A stretch of DNA of 64,000 nucleotides, from positions 1-64,000 of the forward strand of contig JAFGOZ010000425.1 in the NCBI GenBank assembly GCA_016926235.1, read 5' to 3'. Position numbers and translations under genes: made by a program. This DNA is from Bacteroidales bacterium (GTDB lineage Bacteria; Bacteroidota; Bacteroidia; Bacteroidales; UBA10428). The notes beneath the pieces were generated by a model. The model was not told where the DNA came from and searched no databases. It worked only from the letters and a program-made list of their open reading frames with translations. Positions 15,926 to 25,426 of this stretch are shown here, one piece after another (position 1 is the first letter of the stretch; the number at the start of each line of letters is the position of its first letter).

Positions 15926-17341
15926 TTAATCCATTTTACCAATCTTCAGGATGCTTTTATAAATTGATGAAGCCATCTCCTCCACGTAATTGTCTTCCTG
16001 TAACTTTGCCCTGTCTTCACTATTCGATAAAAATCCCAGCAATAGCAATATTCCCGGACACTCAGCATTCTTTAATACCAAGAAATTAGCTGTTTTTAAT
16101 CTGCCTCCCTCACCTAATTCCTCAATCATGGTTTTACCTGATTCATATGATTGTTCCGTATATTGTCCATCCCCATAATAATAAGCTTCTATACCTTTTT
16201 GATTTTCATTTTGAGATGAATTGTAATGCACGCTTATAAAGAAATCGGCATTATTATCAGTGGCAAATTTTACCCTGTCCTCAAGAGTGATATATTTATC
16301 ATCCGATCGTGTAAATAGCATTTGTATGTCTTTATCATTGTTTAAATCTTTTAACTTTTGACATATTAATAGGTTTAAATCTTTCTCTTTTATTTCATTA
16401 TATTCTGTTCCAGGATCTTTACCTCCGTGTCCGGGATCTATAACAATAATAAAGGGAGAATTATTATTCTTAAAGGAAAAAAATAGCAAAGAAGCGGTCA
16501 TAAGTAAAAGTAAAAAGGTGATTTTCAACGCACTTTTTAGTATTGAAGATTTTTTTTTGTTTATCATAATTAATCTTTTTTTAGTTTGTAAAAAGCTAAA
16601 ATTGCTTGTCATGGCCAATGAACAAGTGTTTTTTATTGAGTGAATAATGGTACTAGCATATTCATCGGGGTGTTGACCAGATTGAATCACTTTTGCATCA
16701 GCTAAAAATTCATGGTTTTCTGTAATTTCCTTCTTAATCAACCAGATGAACGGATTAAACCATAGAACAATACCGGCTAACTCCATAAAAAGAATATCCA
16801 GTGAATGTAATTGTTGACTATGGGCTTTTTCATGCTCCATTAAAGAATTCGTAAGGGTTTGTCCATTCAGAGAATCTTTATTTATAAAGAGATATTTGAA
16901 AAAACTATAGGGGTTTGTTTTATGGTTTACGTTAATAACCTGCATGCCATTTACTTTTGGCCCCTTGTTTTTTAATAATCTAATGATTAATAACAAATTG
17001 CATATAAATCGTATCAATAAAATAATGGCAACAAACAGATAGAAATATATCATCCATTGAGATAATTTGATGGCATGATTATCAATTGTTTCTACAGTTG
17101 TTGCCTCTAAAAATGATTCCTCCTGTATACTTCCTGATAAAAACTCATTCACATTCATCTCAGGAATAAGTGTGATTGAATGCTGTATGTTTATGGAAAT
17201 GAGCGGAGCAATAGAACAAATAATAACTGCACCCAATAAATAGTATCGGTTAATTTTAAAATATTTTTCCTTTTTAAGAAAAAGCCTGTAAAGTAACCAG
17301 GATATTCCTAATCCTATTAAAGATTGAATTATATAAATCAT
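15926..17341 (-). CDS. M56 (BlaR1-type) membrane sensor fused to amidase_3-like domain
   Basis: 471 residues. The N-terminal half is a BlaR1/MecR1-type M56 metalloprotease: membrane helices near 1-20, 33-52 and 96-120, zinc motif HEKAH (His170, Glu171, His174) and Glu211 in NHEFLADA. A helix at 270-290 then leads into a periplasmic N-acetylmuramoyl-L-alanine amidase_3-type domain (299-470). It keeps the zinc ligands His305 (DPGHGG), Glu319 (KEKDLNL) and His372 (SVHYN). The catalytic Glu expected in the V-E-x-G-F-x-S-N motif is replaced by Leu434 (ILLLLGFLSN), so it probably binds but does not cut peptidoglycan fragments. The gene overlaps the BlaI-type repressor by 4 bp. Likely role: sense wall fragments and cleave the repressor. 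Confidence 0.88.
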   Translation of the reverse strand: MIYIIQSLIGLGISWLLYRLFLKKEKYFKINRYYLLGAVIICSIAPLISINIQHSITLIPEMNVNEFLSGSIQEESFLEATTVETIDNHAIKLSQWMIYFYLFVAIILLIRFICNLLLIIRLLKNKGPKVNGMQVINVNHKTNPYSFFKYLFINKDSLNGQTLTNSLMEHEKAHSQQLHSLDILFMELAGIVLWFNPFIWLIKKEITENHEFLADAKVIQSGQHPDEYASTIIHSIKNTCSLAMTSNFSFLQTKKRLIMINKKKSSILKSALKITFLLLLMTASLLFFSFKNNNSPFIIVIDPGHGGKDPGTEYNEIKEKDLNLLICQKLKDLNNDKDIQMLFTRSDDKYITLEDRVKFATDNNADFFISVHYNSSQNENQKGIEAYYYGDGQYTEQSYESGKTMIEELGEGGRLKTANFLVLKNAECPGILLLLGFLSNSEDRAKLQEDNYVEEMASSIYKSILKIGKMD

Positions 17342-17727
17342 TTCTGTTCTTTGTTTTTTTGTTCAATTTGTTGTTTCACCAGTTCCTCCAGTTTATTCAG
17401 CTCTTCAACACTCATTTCCGTGTTTTTGGTAAAAAAGGAAGCAAATTGTGCGGCTGAATCATTAAAAAAATGAGTGATCATACCTTTCAATTGATTACCG
17501 AAGTATTCATTCTTTTGAAGAATAGGAAAATACTCTTTATCTCTTCCGAGTTTTTTAAACCCAATGTAATTCTTTTCGCACATTCGCCCAAGAAGAGTTG
17601 AAATGGTAGTATAAGCTGGCCGGGGTTCAGGAAATTGTTCTACAATGTCCTTCATGAAACCCTTCTCAATCTTCCAAAGGTATTTCATGATCTGCAGTTC
17701 GGTTGAATTTAATTGTTTTATATCCAC
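17338..17727 (-). CDS. BlaI/MecI/CopY-family transcriptional repressor
   Basis: 129 residues. The winged-helix region (LNSTELQIMKYLWKIEKG, RPAYTTISTLLGRMCEKNY, GRDKEYFPIL) is typical of BlaI/MecI, followed by a helical dimerisation tail. The start is a GTG at 17727, because the conserved N-terminus begins there and no ATG lies upstream in frame. Its stop overlaps the start of the M56 sensor. In known BlaI/BlaR1 pairs the sensor triggers repressor cleavage. An 18-bp palindrome 14 bp upstream of the start is the likely autoregulatory operator. No beta-lactamase is adjacent, so the regulated function is probably wall repair or the pair itself. Confidence 0.92.
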   Translation of the reverse strand: MDIKQLNSTELQIMKYLWKIEKGFMKDIVEQFPEPRPAYTTISTLLGRMCEKNYIGFKKLGRDKEYFPILQKNEYFGNQLKGMITHFFNDSAAQFASFFTKNTEMSVEELNKLEELVKQQIEQKNKEQK

Positions 17728-17740
17728 GTTTGTAGTTTTG

Positions 17741-17758
17741 TTACTACAAATGTAGTAA
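17741..17758. promoter_or_regulatory. Palindromic operator of the BlaI-type repressor
   Basis: TTACTACA-AA-TGTAGTAA is a perfect inverted repeat with a 2-nt centre. It contains the TACA-nn-TGTA core known from BlaI/MecI operators and lies just upstream of the GTG start of the repressor gene. A further half site (TGTAG) lies at 17731-17735. Confidence 0.8.
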
Positions 17759-17836
17759 TTAAAATTTAAATTCCAATTTTATTTATAATATCTTTCAATA
17801 CTCACTCACACTCTTTTATCCCTCCTCTGCCTGTCG

Positions 17837-17983
17837 GCATCTCCCCAAGGGGAGACAAAGTAGTAGGAAAGTTTACTGCTAATTGCCAGGTTAATATTCC
17901 TTAAAACATTTCAATTAAATACCCTTCCTTTATATTTGCCAATCACCTTTGTTCCTTGCCTTCTCCCCACCGGGGAGATGCCT
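17837..17983. repeat. Pair of inverted palindromic intergenic repeats
   Basis: GGCATCTCCCC with hairpin TCTCCCC-AA-GGGGAGA lies at 17837-17855. The same element lies in the opposite orientation at 17962-17983 (TCTCCCC-ACC-GGGGAGA followed by TGCC). A more diverged relative is at 19098-19128. These are typical dispersed palindromes of Bacteroidota intergenic DNA. The second could serve as terminator for the zinc-ribbon gene, whose stop is at 17988. Confidence 0.6.
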
Positions 17984-17987
17984 CGAC

Positions 17988-18905
17988 TTACCCAAACAAA
18001 GGCTGAACAACCTTAAACCGTATATTGCATGCACTACAAAAAATGCTATCCTCCCAGTCTTCCGGTAAATCATTATCCGATCCGCAACCCGGACATACTA
18101 TTTTCTTTTTCAAAATATTCTGATGCCGGCATTTTTCACAAATGCAAACCAAAGCTCCCACCGGTACATGATTTTCACTTTTGCATGCTTCGCAAACAAA
18201 ATCAAATCGTTTAGGTTCTTTTACTTCAGCATATTCATGTTTAAGTGCATATTTCGTTAAAAAATTATCCTTCTCATTTTCCTGTAAATAGGGAATCCAG
18301 GTTTGAGCTATTTGTGAAAGCTTTAATTTTACGTGCAATTTCTTGGGAAGAACTTTATGCATTACCTGATATTCCGGACTATTATACATAATACTAAAAC
18401 TTGCCCTTAACACATCAATATATGCATCAATCATTTTAATAAAAGAATCATAATTCACATATGTTTTGTTGTCTTTGTTATAATATCTTACCCTTTTATA
18501 GGCATTATTATAGTTTTGTGATTCTTTTGATGATGTTTTTCGCATTTCTTCAAGCGATATATCTGCAGCTGCCTTAATATATAACCTGTATATTTCACCC
18601 GGCGACACAGTAGGGGGAAGATATTCCGGAAAGTGCTGATAATAAAAATCCCAATATTTAAATTGCTCTTCCCAGTATTTTTTTTCGTTGTTTTGACTTA
18701 AATACCTCGTCATATTTTGTTTAAACTGTTCCTTCATTCGAAGATATTTTTGAGTATGAGCCTCATCATGAGTCCATACCTCATACCCTGCCGAATAATC
18801 AACATCAATCATATTGCCGCAATAATCACAAACAACATAGGGATTTTTATAGGAATTTACTTTGGCCGCACCACATTGTGAACAAATGAATTTTTTTACA
18901 AACAT
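17988..18905 (-). CDS. Multi-zinc-ribbon protein, unknown function
   Basis: 305 residues. The N-terminus has a zinc ribbon (CSQCGAA, then CDYCGNM). A central helical part of about 170 residues carries many aromatic residues. The C-terminus has three more Cys-x2-Cys pairs and one Cys-x4-Cys-x2-Cys cluster (CEACKSEN, CICEKCRHQ, CPGCGSDN, CSACNIRF), forming about two further ribbons. No catalytic motif or signal peptide is visible, so it is probably a cytoplasmic structural or adaptor protein. It is monocistronic, with repeat-rich spacers on both sides. I do not recognise a named family. Confidence 0.75.
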   Translation of the reverse strand: MFVKKFICSQCGAAKVNSYKNPYVVCDYCGNMIDVDYSAGYEVWTHDEAHTQKYLRMKEQFKQNMTRYLSQNNEKKYWEEQFKYWDFYYQHFPEYLPPTVSPGEIYRLYIKAAADISLEEMRKTSSKESQNYNNAYKRVRYYNKDNKTYVNYDSFIKMIDAYIDVLRASFSIMYNSPEYQVMHKVLPKKLHVKLKLSQIAQTWIPYLQENEKDNFLTKYALKHEYAEVKEPKRFDFVCEACKSENHVPVGALVCICEKCRHQNILKKKIVCPGCGSDNDLPEDWEDSIFCSACNIRFKVVQPLFG

Positions 18906-19244
18906 TTTGTATTATGCTTTTATCTATACCAAATATACTTCCAATTTATAAAATCAGATAACTTTTCTTTTTTCGCTTTAACTCAGAATGAGATTGAATA
19001 TGAACCCTGAACCTGACTTCATTTACATTTCGGCAGGAAAATACAAGATAAGAGCGATTCACTCTTTTTCCTCACTCTCCCCCTGTACTTCCCCCTCTGC
19101 CTGCAGGCATCTCTCCGTCAGCTGACGGAAGAACACTAAAATAAAGATCTGTGCTTTGCCTAATAATAATTAAGTTTATGAATTCCTCTCTAAAAAATTA
19201 TAAATAATTCGATTAATTAGTGTAATTAGTGGACTTTGCTGCTT
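18906..19244. other. 340-bp intergenic region with palindromes
   Basis: No gene is visible. At 19098-19109 is the perfect palindrome TGCCTGCAGGCA, and at 19115-19128 the perfect palindrome CCGTCAGCTGACGG. Together with the word GGCATCTCTCC between them they form a relative of the repeats near 17.84 and 17.97 kb. Confidence 0.6.
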
Positions 19245-22085
19245 TTACGGATTCTCCTTCACATAAGAATTCCATCCTGGTCTTTCCTTCACTTCAAACA
19301 ACTCCTCAACATCCTCTAAATTCACTGATTGCTGAGGATTAAAGTCATCTGAAATTATGTACTTCTCAATACTATATAGAAGTTGACGGGCAACAATTCG
19401 TTTATCCAGATCATTTTGCAGGTCAATACTACAAACCATCAATTTACCTTTATCCACTTTTGCTTCAAATAACATTCCTAACCTTCGGTTAAGAAACCAT
19501 GTGTCTATTGGTTGCACAATTGGACGAAAATCCGGTGGAAAATCTTCCAGGTTCATAACTTGTTGCCTATTTGATATCTCCCACCATTGCAGGTCACTAT
19601 AATATTGCGTAGGAAAATTCTTAAATACAGGATTTTCATTCTTGATCAGAATGCCCGTTGTATGCGGTGGCCTCATGCGAAACCAGGAAGTATTCCAGAA
19701 AACAGGTGTGAAGTACTGGACTACATCTTTGCCATGCTCTACCTTTCCGGCACAAAGCAGAAGAACTTTTCCTCCTTGTTCCAATGACTCTTTAGCTTTT
19801 TCATTTAATTCATATGTAACATAAATATCATCTGTATTAATCACTTTAAGGTTCGTCGGATATACCCAGAAATTCCAGGAATTCGTGTATTCATCAATTG
19901 ATACCTCCAGCTTTAATTGTTGTGCGTGATCAATTTCTTTTAATGGAAATACGACATATCCAATGCCATTACAATTACCAACAGTAAGAGAAATATCTTT
20001 TAATTTACTGGTTTCAATAACCGTACCTTGCTGATCGGTAATTTTGTAAACTATCACAGAATTTTCAATTGCCTGTTCGCTAAAATTTGCGGCTTCCAAC
20101 CTGACATTCAAGGTATCAGCATTACTATATACAAACTTCGGAAACCGGGCTAATGGAACCACAGTATTACAAAACCGGCTGAACTCACTAGACGAAATAT
20201 ATCCTTTTTCATCCCAAAACGCATCCAGAACACCTACGAGTGCTGTACCCTGGCCAGAAAAATCATTGAGCGACAACAGTTGAAAACCAGCTAATCCCGG
20301 TGTTCTCAATGTTGCCTCAATCTCCTGTTTATAGCATGAAGCCTGTAATTTACCTGACGCCATAAGAAAATCATGCGCCTGGTCACCCATATGCTTATCA
20401 ATCAATTCCTCCTGAAACAATTCAAAATTTTTAGCCTTTAAATGGCCAGTATACTTATCTATTTCATCAAAATTTGGAAATGCACACCATTGGCCCATTT
20501 CAAAAGTTATGTAGGGACGGATCTGGTTTTCCATTTTATCACGGTAATCAAATGTGCTGTTTGGTTGCTCTTTGTTCCATTCCAATCCGCGGGGAGGAGA
20601 GCGTACAATGAAATCGCTGTTTGGAATAATTGACCAACTGCGGCCTGTAGAAGCACCGCAAAATACATGTTGCGGATCGTACATCTTAAAGTGGTCAACC
20701 CACCCGGTAAGATACTCCACATAATGCCCCGAAGGTTCATTTCCATAAGCCATCATACAAAACGAAGGATGGTGGCCATAGGTATCGATAATGCGTTTGG
20801 TTTCTGCATACAAATAAGCATCTATGGGTTTCCCATCACCAAGAGACGTAGAGTACTTAGCCCAGCTGGGCCCTTCCACCTGCAGGTAAATGCCTGCCTT
20901 ATCAGCTGCCATAAAGGCCGCTTCGGGCGGGCAATAGGAATGAAACCGCATATGATTAAGGCCGAAGGATTTGCATATGGAAAATACCCTCATCCATTCG
21001 CTTTCATCCACCGGAGGATAACCCGTATGAGGATATACACTACAATCCGTTGTACCTCTAAGAAAAACCTCCCTGTTGTTTACATAAAAACGACTTCCTT
21101 CAATACTAAAATCTCTCATCCCAAAAGGAAGTGTTTTCATATCAAAAGTTCCGGTTTTATTCCGCAATTCAACCAATAATTCATAAAGCATTGGCGAAAA
21201 TTCATCCCAGGTTTTAAAATCCTCACCCATTGGGTAATTGATAACAATATTAATTGATGTATCGGGAAACTGTATCGTGAAAGGTTTCATAATTTGAGAA
21301 TGATTAAGTCCCTTCGCAGTAACAAATATTTCATAAGTATTAAGATTATCAATTCCTTGAACCTGAACCTTCACTTCAACCAGTTTTTCTTTCACTTTTG
21401 GAAAGATTGTAACCTGTGAAATAGAAGCATTGTTTTTTGCACGTATTTCCATTCTTCCAACTATTCCATTCCAGTTTCCCTGGGTATGGTCGCTTACGCT
21501 GTGGGAATTGATGCCCGGATCAACCAAATTAAGTGTATTATTTACACTTATTGTAAGTGTATGTTTGCCTGGCTTTACCGAGCTTCCTGCTATCTCAAAT
21601 TGATGAGGCGTAGAGAGGCTATTCGCACTTCCAATCAGTTGATCATCCAACCATACCATGGTTTGCCAATGAGGCCTTTCCAGAAACAGAATAATGCTTC
21701 TATCCTTCCAGTCTTCTGGTATGTCGATTTCCCTTTGATACCAGGCAGTCCCAACATACACTTTATTCGGTGTTAGCCAGAAAGGGAATTTCAGGTTTCC
21801 CGGTTCACGATATTTTGCCATGGCTGGATTAAAAAACCATGAACTATCGTAGATGCTTCCGGTCCACTGTGTTGAAAGTGAAGGAGCATACCCTTTGCCT
21901 TGAGCTGGCATTGAACCGGGCAGATGGATGGTATCTGAAAGTACCTGAGTGAACCATTTTTCATCAATTCCCAAATCATCCGGGTCCATTTGGAATCGCC
22001 AGGTGCCTTCCAATGTAACTGTTTGACTATTGGTGTATTGGATGAAAAATAGAAAGGGCAGAAAAAATGGAATGATTCTCTTCAT
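19245..22085 (-). CDS. Glycoside hydrolase family 2 enzyme
   Basis: 946 residues from the ATG at 22085 (MKRIIPFFLPFLFF, a signal peptide ending in TNSQ); an upstream ATG at 22139 would add an implausible 18-residue extension. The GH2 layout is clear: sugar-binding jelly roll (LEGTWRFQMDP, WYQREIDIP), Ig-like domain, and a TIM barrel with LRGTTDCSVYP and MRFHSYCPPEAA. The acid/base is Glu450 in AYGNEPSGH, and the likely nucleophile is Glu529 in ITFEMGQW. A C-terminal part of about 350 residues follows. Exported exo-enzymes of this family release beta-linked galactose, glucuronic acid or mannose; the substrate cannot be told from sequence alone. Divergent from another GH2 gene 305 bp away. Confidence 0.92.
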   Translation of the reverse strand: MKRIIPFFLPFLFFIQYTNSQTVTLEGTWRFQMDPDDLGIDEKWFTQVLSDTIHLPGSMPAQGKGYAPSLSTQWTGSIYDSSWFFNPAMAKYREPGNLKFPFWLTPNKVYVGTAWYQREIDIPEDWKDRSIILFLERPHWQTMVWLDDQLIGSANSLSTPHQFEIAGSSVKPGKHTLTISVNNTLNLVDPGINSHSVSDHTQGNWNGIVGRMEIRAKNNASISQVTIFPKVKEKLVEVKVQVQGIDNLNTYEIFVTAKGLNHSQIMKPFTIQFPDTSINIVINYPMGEDFKTWDEFSPMLYELLVELRNKTGTFDMKTLPFGMRDFSIEGSRFYVNNREVFLRGTTDCSVYPHTGYPPVDESEWMRVFSICKSFGLNHMRFHSYCPPEAAFMAADKAGIYLQVEGPSWAKYSTSLGDGKPIDAYLYAETKRIIDTYGHHPSFCMMAYGNEPSGHYVEYLTGWVDHFKMYDPQHVFCGASTGRSWSIIPNSDFIVRSPPRGLEWNKEQPNSTFDYRDKMENQIRPYITFEMGQWCAFPNFDEIDKYTGHLKAKNFELFQEELIDKHMGDQAHDFLMASGKLQASCYKQEIEATLRTPGLAGFQLLSLNDFSGQGTALVGVLDAFWDEKGYISSSEFSRFCNTVVPLARFPKFVYSNADTLNVRLEAANFSEQAIENSVIVYKITDQQGTVIETSKLKDISLTVGNCNGIGYVVFPLKEIDHAQQLKLEVSIDEYTNSWNFWVYPTNLKVINTDDIYVTYELNEKAKESLEQGGKVLLLCAGKVEHGKDVVQYFTPVFWNTSWFRMRPPHTTGILIKNENPVFKNFPTQYYSDLQWWEISNRQQVMNLEDFPPDFRPIVQPIDTWFLNRRLGMLFEAKVDKGKLMVCSIDLQNDLDKRIVARQLLYSIEKYIISDDFNPQQSVNLEDVEELFEVKERPGWNSYVKENP

Positions 22086-22390
22086 AATTAATAATTTGAG
22101 ACGGAAATTTACGAAATTTATCCGGAATGACATATTCATTTTATCCGGTCTAAAATTTTGTACTCCATACTAACATTAAAACATCTCACATAATCTGAAT
22201 GAACAGTAATTCTTTTAAATGTAGAAAATCTAAAAAAACATTTTCTTATTTTATTCGCTAATCAACAATTTTACCTTTTTCAGAAAATATTCATTGAATA
22301 GAATGATAAAAATAATGTTTTCAAACTTGTATATTTTTTCTATGCTTTATATTTTGTTTATCTTGCCAATCTATTTTTTATTCTATTATC
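22086..22390. other. Divergent promoter region between two GH2 genes
   Basis: 305 bp, strongly AT-rich, between divergent GH2 genes, presumably holding both promoters. I see no convincing -33/-7 pair or operator palindrome. Confidence 0.4.
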
Positions 22391-25369
22391 ATGCATTTAT
22401 TACAAATTTCAAACTATAAAAAATTATCAATATCATTAATATTATTGTTTTGCCTGAATATTATATCAGGAAACGAGAGAATAAAATATAATTTTAACCA
22501 TGACTGGAAAATATTCATTGGTGATACTTCTATAGCAAATTCTGTTAATTACAATGATAATGACTGGAAAAATGTAACACTCCCCTATGCCTGGAATCAA
22601 AATGAAGCATTTAAGCTGGATATTAAAGACCTTTCCACAGGCATTGCCTGGTACCGGAAACATTTTAAGCTTCCGGCTGACCAGAAAGGCAAAAAAGTTT
22701 TTATCGAATTTGAAGGGGTACGGCAGGCAGCTTCCGTGTACGTTAACGGAAAATTTATAGGTCTGCATGAAAACGGAATTACCGCCTTTGGTTTTGATAT
22801 TTCGGATTATTTATGGTTTGGCGATAAAGAGAATATTATAGCCGTAAGAACTGATAATTCATGGGACTATAAGGAAAAAGCCACAGACACCCCGTTCCAG
22901 TGGAACGATAGAAACTTTAATGCCAATTATGGGGGAATTACTAAAAATGTTACACTTCACATCACTGGAAAAATCTACCAAACTCTGCCTTTATATACAA
23001 ACCTGGAAACTACGGGACAATATATTTATGCAACCAATTTTAATATAAAAGAAAAATCAGCTGATATTACATCAGAAACCCAGGTAAAGAATGAAACTAA
23101 TAAAGAAGAAGAACTTACCTATGAAGTACAGATCATTGATTTGGACGGTAAGCCAGTAAAAACCATAGATGGTGGAAAATATTTGTTGAAACCCGGAGAG
23201 ACAAAACTATTTTCTGTCATCGACCATCTGTCCGATTTGCATTTCTGGAGCTGGGGATACGGTTATTTATATATTGTAAATACAATCCTTAAAAGGGATG
23301 GAAAAGTAATCGACAAAGTATCTACCCGGACCGGATTCAGGAAGACAGAATTTTCTAATGGCATGATAAAACTCAACGACAGGGTTATCATGGTTAAAGG
23401 TTATGCCCAGCGAACGTCCAACGAATGGCCTGCAATTGGTACTTCTATTCCGCCTTCGCTGAGTGATTACAGCAATCAACTGATGGTTGAAAGCAATGCC
23501 AATCTCGTCAGGTGGATGCATATAACCCCATCCCGTCAGGATGTGGAATCATGCGACCGCGTTGGCCTAATGCAAGCCATGCCCGCCGGGGATTCCGAGA
23601 AAGACCGGGAAGGGCGTAAATGGGAACAACGGGTTGAGGTAATGCGCGATGCCATTATATATTTCAGGAATAATCCCAGCATTATCTTTTATGAATCCGG
23701 GAATAAAGAGATTTCTGAAGAGCACATGCAGAAAATGAAAGACCTGCGTGATAAATATGACCCCCATGGAGGCAGGGCAGCTGGATGCCGGGAAATGCTG
23801 GATAGCAAAGTGGCCGAATATGGTGGTGAAATGCTTTATGTAAATAAAAGTGATGAAAAGCCCTTATGGGCTATGGAATACATGCGCGATGAAGCCCTTC
23901 GTAAATACTGGGATGATTATAGCCCTCCCTATCATAAGAATGGAGAGGGTGCTTTATATAAAGGAAAGGATGCAAGCGATTACAACCAGAACCAGGACTC
24001 ATACGCCTGTACAGCAGTAAAACGCTGGTATGATTACTACAGGGAAAGACCGGGTACGGGTAAAAGAGTGAGTTCAGGGGGAGTAAACATCATATTTTCT
24101 GAAACCAATACTCATCACCGGGGTGAAGAAAACTATCGCCGAAGCGGCGAGGTAGACGCCCTTCGCATCCCCAAAGATGCATTTTATGCACACCAGGTGA
24201 TGTGGAATGGCTGGGTGGATATTGAAAAATATAGCACGCATATAATTGGTCACTGGAACTATGATCCCGGAACCATTAAAAATGTATACGTGGTTTCTTC
24301 GGGAGAAAAAGTGGAATTAAAGGTAAATAATCAATCCCTGGGATATGGACGAAGGGAATTTGGCTTTTTGTTTACTTTTGATAGTGTTCGCTATGAAGCG
24401 GGAACGATAGAAGCCATATCCTATAATAAAAATAATGAAGTATTAAGCAAGGCTGAGATTAAAACTGCCGGAGCACCCTACTCTTTGAAGCTTACTTTAA
24501 TTAACCCAACAGATGGAATTTTCGCAGATGGCTCAGACATCGCACTGATTCAGGTTGAAGTAACAGATAACAAAGGAAACCGCTGTCCTATAGCTATGAA
24601 TGAAGTTCGTTTTGATTTCAAAGGCCCCGCTGAATGGCTGGGTGGCATGGCCCAGGGTCCTGATAACTATATTCTTTCGAAAAACCTGCCGGTGGAATGC
24701 GGAGTAAACCGGGTATTACTAAGATCGCTGACTGAAGCCGGGAATATCACATTAACCGCAAGATCTGAAGGATTGGTATCCGATTCCATATCATTTTATT
24801 CCAAATCCATTGAGGTTAAGAATGGGCTTCCCACCTTTTTTCCATCCGAAAATCTGCCTTCAAATCTGGAAAAGGGATCCGCTCCTTCCACGGAATCTTT
24901 CACGGTCTCTCGTAAATCTGTGGATATAATTGGTGCCACAGCAGGTGCTAATCAGGAAGATGTTCATCTAAGTTTTGATGGCAGTCAGAATACCCGTTGG
25001 GTTAACGATGGAAAGCTTGAGACCGGCTGGATTGACTACCAGCTTGAAAGAGAAGCAGAAGTATCTGAAATTGCTTTAAAATTAAGCGGATGGAGGACAC
25101 GCTCTTATCCCATTGAAGTGAGTTTGAACGATACAATCATTTTTAAAGGTCTTACAGAACCAAACCTGGGCTATTTCTATATAAAACCTGATAAGCCAGT
25201 AAAAGCAGATCATGTGAAAATACGCCTGTTTGGTCAGTCAGAAATCAATGATGCTTATAACATTGTTGAAATAACCGGGAAACTGGATAAGGAAACTGCC
25301 AATGATATGGCTGTGCAGAATGTAACAAGCCTTAATATTGTTGAAATAGAATTATTTGAGGAACCATAG
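22391..25369 (+). CDS. Glycoside hydrolase family 2 enzyme with C-terminal carbohydrate-binding-like domain
   Basis: 992 residues with a signal peptide (ending near IISGNE). The sugar-binding domain (YNFNHDWKIFIGD, WYRKHFKLP, FEGVRQAASVYVNG, NYGGITKNV), Ig-like domain and barrel (MVESNANLVRWMHI) fit GH2. The catalytic region is atypical: instead of Asn-Glu-Pro it has FYESGNKEIS (Glu435/Glu440), with Glu496 in WAMEYMRDE as a nucleophile candidate. Two Ig-like domains and a discoidin/NPCBM-like module (about 860-975; FDGSQNTRWVN, ISYRL-type ending) follow. Such GH2 subfamilies include enzymes on uncommon sugars, so beta-galactosidase should not be assumed. It heads a plus-strand group that ends with GH115. 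Confidence 0.88.
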   Translation: MHLLQISNYKKLSISLILLFCLNIISGNERIKYNFNHDWKIFIGDTSIANSVNYNDNDWKNVTLPYAWNQNEAFKLDIKDLSTGIAWYRKHFKLPADQKGKKVFIEFEGVRQAASVYVNGKFIGLHENGITAFGFDISDYLWFGDKENIIAVRTDNSWDYKEKATDTPFQWNDRNFNANYGGITKNVTLHITGKIYQTLPLYTNLETTGQYIYATNFNIKEKSADITSETQVKNETNKEEELTYEVQIIDLDGKPVKTIDGGKYLLKPGETKLFSVIDHLSDLHFWSWGYGYLYIVNTILKRDGKVIDKVSTRTGFRKTEFSNGMIKLNDRVIMVKGYAQRTSNEWPAIGTSIPPSLSDYSNQLMVESNANLVRWMHITPSRQDVESCDRVGLMQAMPAGDSEKDREGRKWEQRVEVMRDAIIYFRNNPSIIFYESGNKEISEEHMQKMKDLRDKYDPHGGRAAGCREMLDSKVAEYGGEMLYVNKSDEKPLWAMEYMRDEALRKYWDDYSPPYHKNGEGALYKGKDASDYNQNQDSYACTAVKRWYDYYRERPGTGKRVSSGGVNIIFSETNTHHRGEENYRRSGEVDALRIPKDAFYAHQVMWNGWVDIEKYSTHIIGHWNYDPGTIKNVYVVSSGEKVELKVNNQSLGYGRREFGFLFTFDSVRYEAGTIEAISYNKNNEVLSKAEIKTAGAPYSLKLTLINPTDGIFADGSDIALIQVEVTDNKGNRCPIAMNEVRFDFKGPAEWLGGMAQGPDNYILSKNLPVECGVNRVLLRSLTEAGNITLTARSEGLVSDSISFYSKSIEVKNGLPTFFPSENLPSNLEKGSAPSTESFTVSRKSVDIIGATAGANQEDVHLSFDGSQNTRWVNDGKLETGWIDYQLEREAEVSEIALKLSGWRTRSYPIEVSLNDTIIFKGLTEPNLGYFYIKPDKPVKADHVKIRLFGQSEINDAYNIVEITGKLDKETANDMAVQNVTSLNIVEIELFEEP

Positions 25370-25426
25370 ATAATTTTATGAATATTGGTATATTTGATTC
25401 TTTCTGGAAAATATAAAAATATTGTT

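Noticed and set aside
15926..17727. Beta-lactam resistance operon
   Set aside because: BlaI/BlaR1-type regulators are present but there is no beta-lactamase or PBP2a-like gene next to them, and the sensor domain is amidase-like, not transpeptidase-like.
17837..19128. CRISPR-like array from repeated GGCATCTCC words
   Set aside because: Only three diverged, differently oriented and unevenly spaced copies.
20667..21179. 170-codon plus-strand open frame within the GH2 gene
   Set aside because: Antisense of a conserved catalytic region.
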